DNA of 64,000 bases from Mangifera indica (Eukaryota > Streptophyta > Magnoliopsida > Sapindales > Anacardiaceae): the NCBI RefSeq assembly GCF_011075055.1, contig NC_058140.1, positions 7,684,988 through 7,748,987 of the forward strand, written 5' to 3'. The notes under the pieces were generated by a model, which did no database searches, was not told where the DNA came from, and saw only the letters and a list, made by a program, of their open reading frames with translations. Each line of letters begins with the position of its first letter. The stretch's first letter is position 1. The position numbers and the translations under genes were made by a program. Of this stretch, positions 61,198 through 64,000 are shown piece after piece.

Positions 61198-61206
61198 TGA
61201 GTCATA

Positions 61207-61635
61207 AATATAAAATAAAAACCCTAAAAATAAAATATGTCTCATCTTCATTATTTTCTCATGTTGCGACTCTTCTTCTTTTGTCTTCAACTTTTTAGTT
61301 CTATTGATTACATTTCTTCAGTTTTTCTGCCATGACTCTGTGTCCCTTTGCTTTTGTTTTCGAATTCACGTTGTTGTTGGTCAAGACAATGACTTTTCAA
61401 CATTTCTCTTGCCTCCTAGCTGAACACTTTCATTTGGAGCAAAACCAAACATGTACGCCTCTAACTGTCTCAAGTATGTGCAAGTTGATCCTAAACTTCA
61501 TAGCCACCGAGCAAGCTAATCACGAGTGACCATTTTGTTAGGTTCGGTGATCTTGAGCCGAAGCTTGGGCTTGCCTTCTATAAAACAAGCCAAAATTGAG
61601 TCAAGCCATTTTTGGGCTTAAAGGATCAGGTGGCC
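61207..61635. other. No gene supported
   Basis: Non-coding. GAGC/GCTTGGGC-like motifs at 61540-61620 and at 60195-60235 hint at an outer hAT-like element around copy C, but this is weak. Confidence 0.35.
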
Positions 61636-62310
61636 TAAGAGGGGGGTAAATTAGGCAATTTAAAATAATTTTTTACAAATTAAGGAATTAAACCAATTTA
61701 AGCAACTTAATGAAAGATGGCTACTTTTAAAGCAATTTGTGAAAAATGTCAAAATATATTCCAAATAATTAACACAATCAAAACAACATACAATACAAAA
61801 ATATGAGTTTAAAGGATGAGAAAATCAAACAAAGGATATATAGTGGTTTGGCACAACTCGGCCTACATCCACTTCTCCAAGCTATCTCCCTTGGAATATT
61901 CCACTAATCCTTGATTGACAAAACCCTAGCCAAGTTTCTCTTCACAATATAAAAACTTCAAAAGTGCTATTAACATTTACAAGTGCTATAGTCTATTTTC
62001 TCTCTCTAAAAATCTCTAATCTCAATAAGAGTGAATCTCACTCTTTTATAATACGAATTAATAAGAAAATACAAATAACTTCAAAAGTGCTATTAACATT
62101 TACAAGTGCTATAGTCTACTTTCTCTCTCTAAAAATCTCTAACCTCAGTAAGAGTGAATCTTACTCTTTTATAATACGAATTAATAAGAAAATAAGACTA
62201 AAAAACTCTCTTGAAGAGTATATATCAAAGTTTTAACTCAGTACAACCCAACACAAAAATTCAAGAAAGTATAGAAGCAAGTGTTTTGATTAGAGAAAAT
62301 GATTTGCAAA
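61636..62310. repeat. SIRE/copia-like LTR fragment
   Basis: Contains the CCTAAGAGGGGGGTAAATTA stretch and the GTGGTTTGGCACAACTCGGC...CCACTTCTCCAAGC block, well known from SIRE-type copia LTR regions, and GGAATATTCCACTAATCCTTG. No partner LTR or coding part in the window. It includes the tandem duplication at 61954-62199. Confidence 0.5.
61954..62199. repeat. 123-bp tandem duplication
   Basis: 61954-62076 and 62077-62199 are near-identical head-to-tail copies, beginning AACTTCAAAAGTGCTATTAA, with only a few base differences. Confidence 0.92.
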
Positions 62311-62318
62311 AATGAAAA

Positions 62319-62417
62319 TGTAATGCCCTCAGGTACATTTCATGGGCATTTATGTCTTTTAGCCCTATTTTGAGACATTTCTAGTTTTAAATATATATGT
62401 TCAAATGTAAACGTGGT

Positions 62418-62512
<95 letters not shown>

Positions 62513-62990
62513 ATATTAAAAGGTATGTATATATATAAAAAGAGAAGATAAAAAAGGAAACTTTATGCCTTTTTCCATCATCTTCTCCCATCCATTCCAG
62601 AAGCTCAGCCTTCCCCATGCTACTTTCTTTGTTTTTTGAAGAAAAATGGAGGACTTGAAGAGGTTTTGGAAGACAAAGTAAGGAAAGAAAAAAAATGAAG
62701 CACTTTGGAAGCCTTGGTAACCAAAAAATCTCCTTTTTTTTCCCTTTACCTATGTTTATATATATTCGTTGCATGTTATATGAATATGTTAGTGTCTTTT
62801 GGTGTTGATTTAAGGTGGTTTTAGTGATAAAAGAAGCAAGATAAAGAGGAGGAAGTCAACTTGACAAAGATTGGCTTGAAACAAGGTAAATGGAATTATT
62901 CTTGGTATGTTTCATGTTTTATGCTTTTGGTTCTTTGGCTCTATGTTATAAATGATGATTTTGAAGTTGAGAAATGTTGTTTTATGTTAG
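62319..62990 (+). repeat. Gypsy LTR (5' side) preceding the gag remnant
   Basis: Begins TGTAATGCCCTCAGGTA, with ATGTCTTTTAGCCCTATTTTG soon after, which is typical of plant gypsy LTR starts. It is followed by a gag remnant in the same orientation. The inner end is estimated only, and no clear PBS was seen. Confidence 0.55.
62425..62510. repeat. (TA)~43 microsatellite
   Basis: A nearly pure TA run of 86 nt inside the LTR. Confidence 0.97.
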
Positions 62991-62999
62991 ACCTACAAG

Positions 63000-64000
63000 G
63001 AGGAGGAGACCAAATCCCAAGTACCAAGATTGGGGAAACACAGGGTCTTGAGATCGAATTATAAGAAGTATGTGATCTGCTCAGAAACGCCACTTCAGAG
63101 AATGGGGAAACACAGGTTCGACTCACAAGAATAGAAGGAAAGCTGCAAGAAGTGTTAGAGTCAATCTCAAGCCTTCAAATTTCTGGAGAGAAGGTCATAC
63201 TAGGACCAATTGAACCTGGTTCCTCATCATGGAGAAATGAGCCAGAAGAAGGATTTCAGCCATCAAATTGCTTTATTAAGCTGGAATTCCTTAAGTTTGC
63301 AGGTGACAACCCAATTGAATGGCTTAACCGTGTAGCGCAGTACTTTGAATTTTAGGAAACCAATGAAACTCGAAAGATTAAGCTTACAGCCTTTCATCTA
63401 GAGGGGGAAGCTAACCAATGGTGGTAACGGCTTAAACGAGTCCAATGCGACGAAGAGGTGAACGTTACCTGGAGAATCTTTGAAAGAGAGGTTGTAGCTC
63501 GATTTGGTCCAACTGTATACGAGTGCTCTGATGAAGCTTTATCCCACATCAGGCAAACTGGAAGTTTACGAGACTATCAATGTGAATTTGAGAGGTTAGC
63601 AAATAGGGTCACGGGATGGCCACAACAACGTTGATTGGAACTTTTCTGGGCGGATTGAAAGATGAAATTATAGACAAAGTCTGGATGGCTAGGCCACAAT
63701 CACTTCGAGATGCAATCGAAATCGCTAGAATGAAAGATTAGCAAATCACCAGAAAATACAGGCAAGAGAGATTCGACCTGGGGAAAAACACAGCTTAGAG
63801 ATCAAATAACCAAACCACTGCCAATCCCAACTTTTTATCCACCACGGTCACTCCCCGAAATGGGAACGGAACCACTTTTAAAAAACTGTCTTAGGACGAG
63901 ATGCAAAGGCGAAGAAAAAAGGGTCAATGTTTCAACTGTAATGAAAAGTTCATGCCAGGACATAGATGCACTGTACCGCCATTATTCATGATTGAAGGAG
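63000..64000 (+). pseudogene. Ty3/gypsy gag remnant running off the window
   Basis: Plus strand: KLEFLKFAGDNPIEWLNRV near 63275-63330, AFHLEGEANQWW near 63390-63420, then VNVTWRIFEREVVARFGP near 63460-63510 and LSHIRQTGSLRDYQCEFERL near 63540-63595. A CxxCNEKFMPGHRC knuckle follows at about 63930-63970. Stops (after YFEF and after NQWW) and a frameshift near 63630 disable it. The rest of the element would continue beyond 64000. Confidence 0.85.

Noticed and set aside
60010..61630. Outer hAT-like element enclosing MITE copy C
   Set aside because: Only loose GAGC/GCTTGGGC similarity at both sides; no ends or duplication could be fixed.
62340..62774. Minus-strand 144-codon ORF with a long Tyr-Ile run
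   Set aside because: The run is the translated (TA)n repeat; the frame is open only because of the microsatellite.

Overview
The window looks like nuclear DNA of a eudicot plant. It is AT-rich, with three intron-containing plant genes on the minus strand in a sea of decayed plant transposons. Two genes are recognisable families: a BAK1/SERK3-type receptor kinase and a tubby-like F-box protein. The third is a small lipid-anchored acidic protein. I could not fix the species. I saw no bacterial, viral-exogenous or organellar block, no tRNA or rRNA gene and no CRISPR array.

Layout. 560-2330: a mosaic of Ty1/copia RT-RNase H remnant joined to a Ty3/gypsy RNase H-integrase remnant. 2699-13485 (minus): the 11-exon SERK/BAK1-like gene; intron 7 carries a gag-only LTR element with both LTRs and a perfect 5-bp target duplication, and exon 8 has a 1-nt deletion against the family that breaks the frame. 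14480-14644: a small palindromic MITE. About 14654-20405 (minus): a decayed copia element with LTR remnants, PBS, gag, integrase, RT and RNase H. 21900-23960 (minus): a gypsy gag/protease remnant and its LTR. 24030-30030: MULE remains, with a transposase on the minus strand and an oppositely oriented Ulp1 (C48) protease-like remnant. 31133-33695 (minus): the intact tubby-like F-box gene. 37200-41420: LTR debris, a tiny LTR element with PBS and PPT but almost no interior, and an Athila-type gag. 42324-42779 (minus): a two-exon gene for a myristoylated, Glu/Lys-rich protein, with a TATA box upstream.

43-61 kb is a transposon museum: two members of a hAT-type MITE family with exact 8-bp target duplications, at least five members or fragments of a long inverted-repeat (Mutator-type) MITE family, two of them with 9-bp duplications, a BED-finger hAT transposase remnant, a near full-length but dead L1-type LINE, a second hAT-like element, and a four-unit tandem array (~190 bp) split by two MITEs. 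61.6-64 kb holds a SIRE-like LTR fragment with a 123-bp tandem duplication, a gypsy LTR and a decayed gypsy gag running off the window.

The three host genes are separate transcription units; nothing suggests they act together. No new enzymatic or defence system was found. The most unusual signals are the broken SERK exon 8, the gag-only element in its intron, the exact insertion footprints of the MITE families, and a 99-bp insertion at 41761-41859 whose arms are inverted in swapped order (pseudoknot topology).
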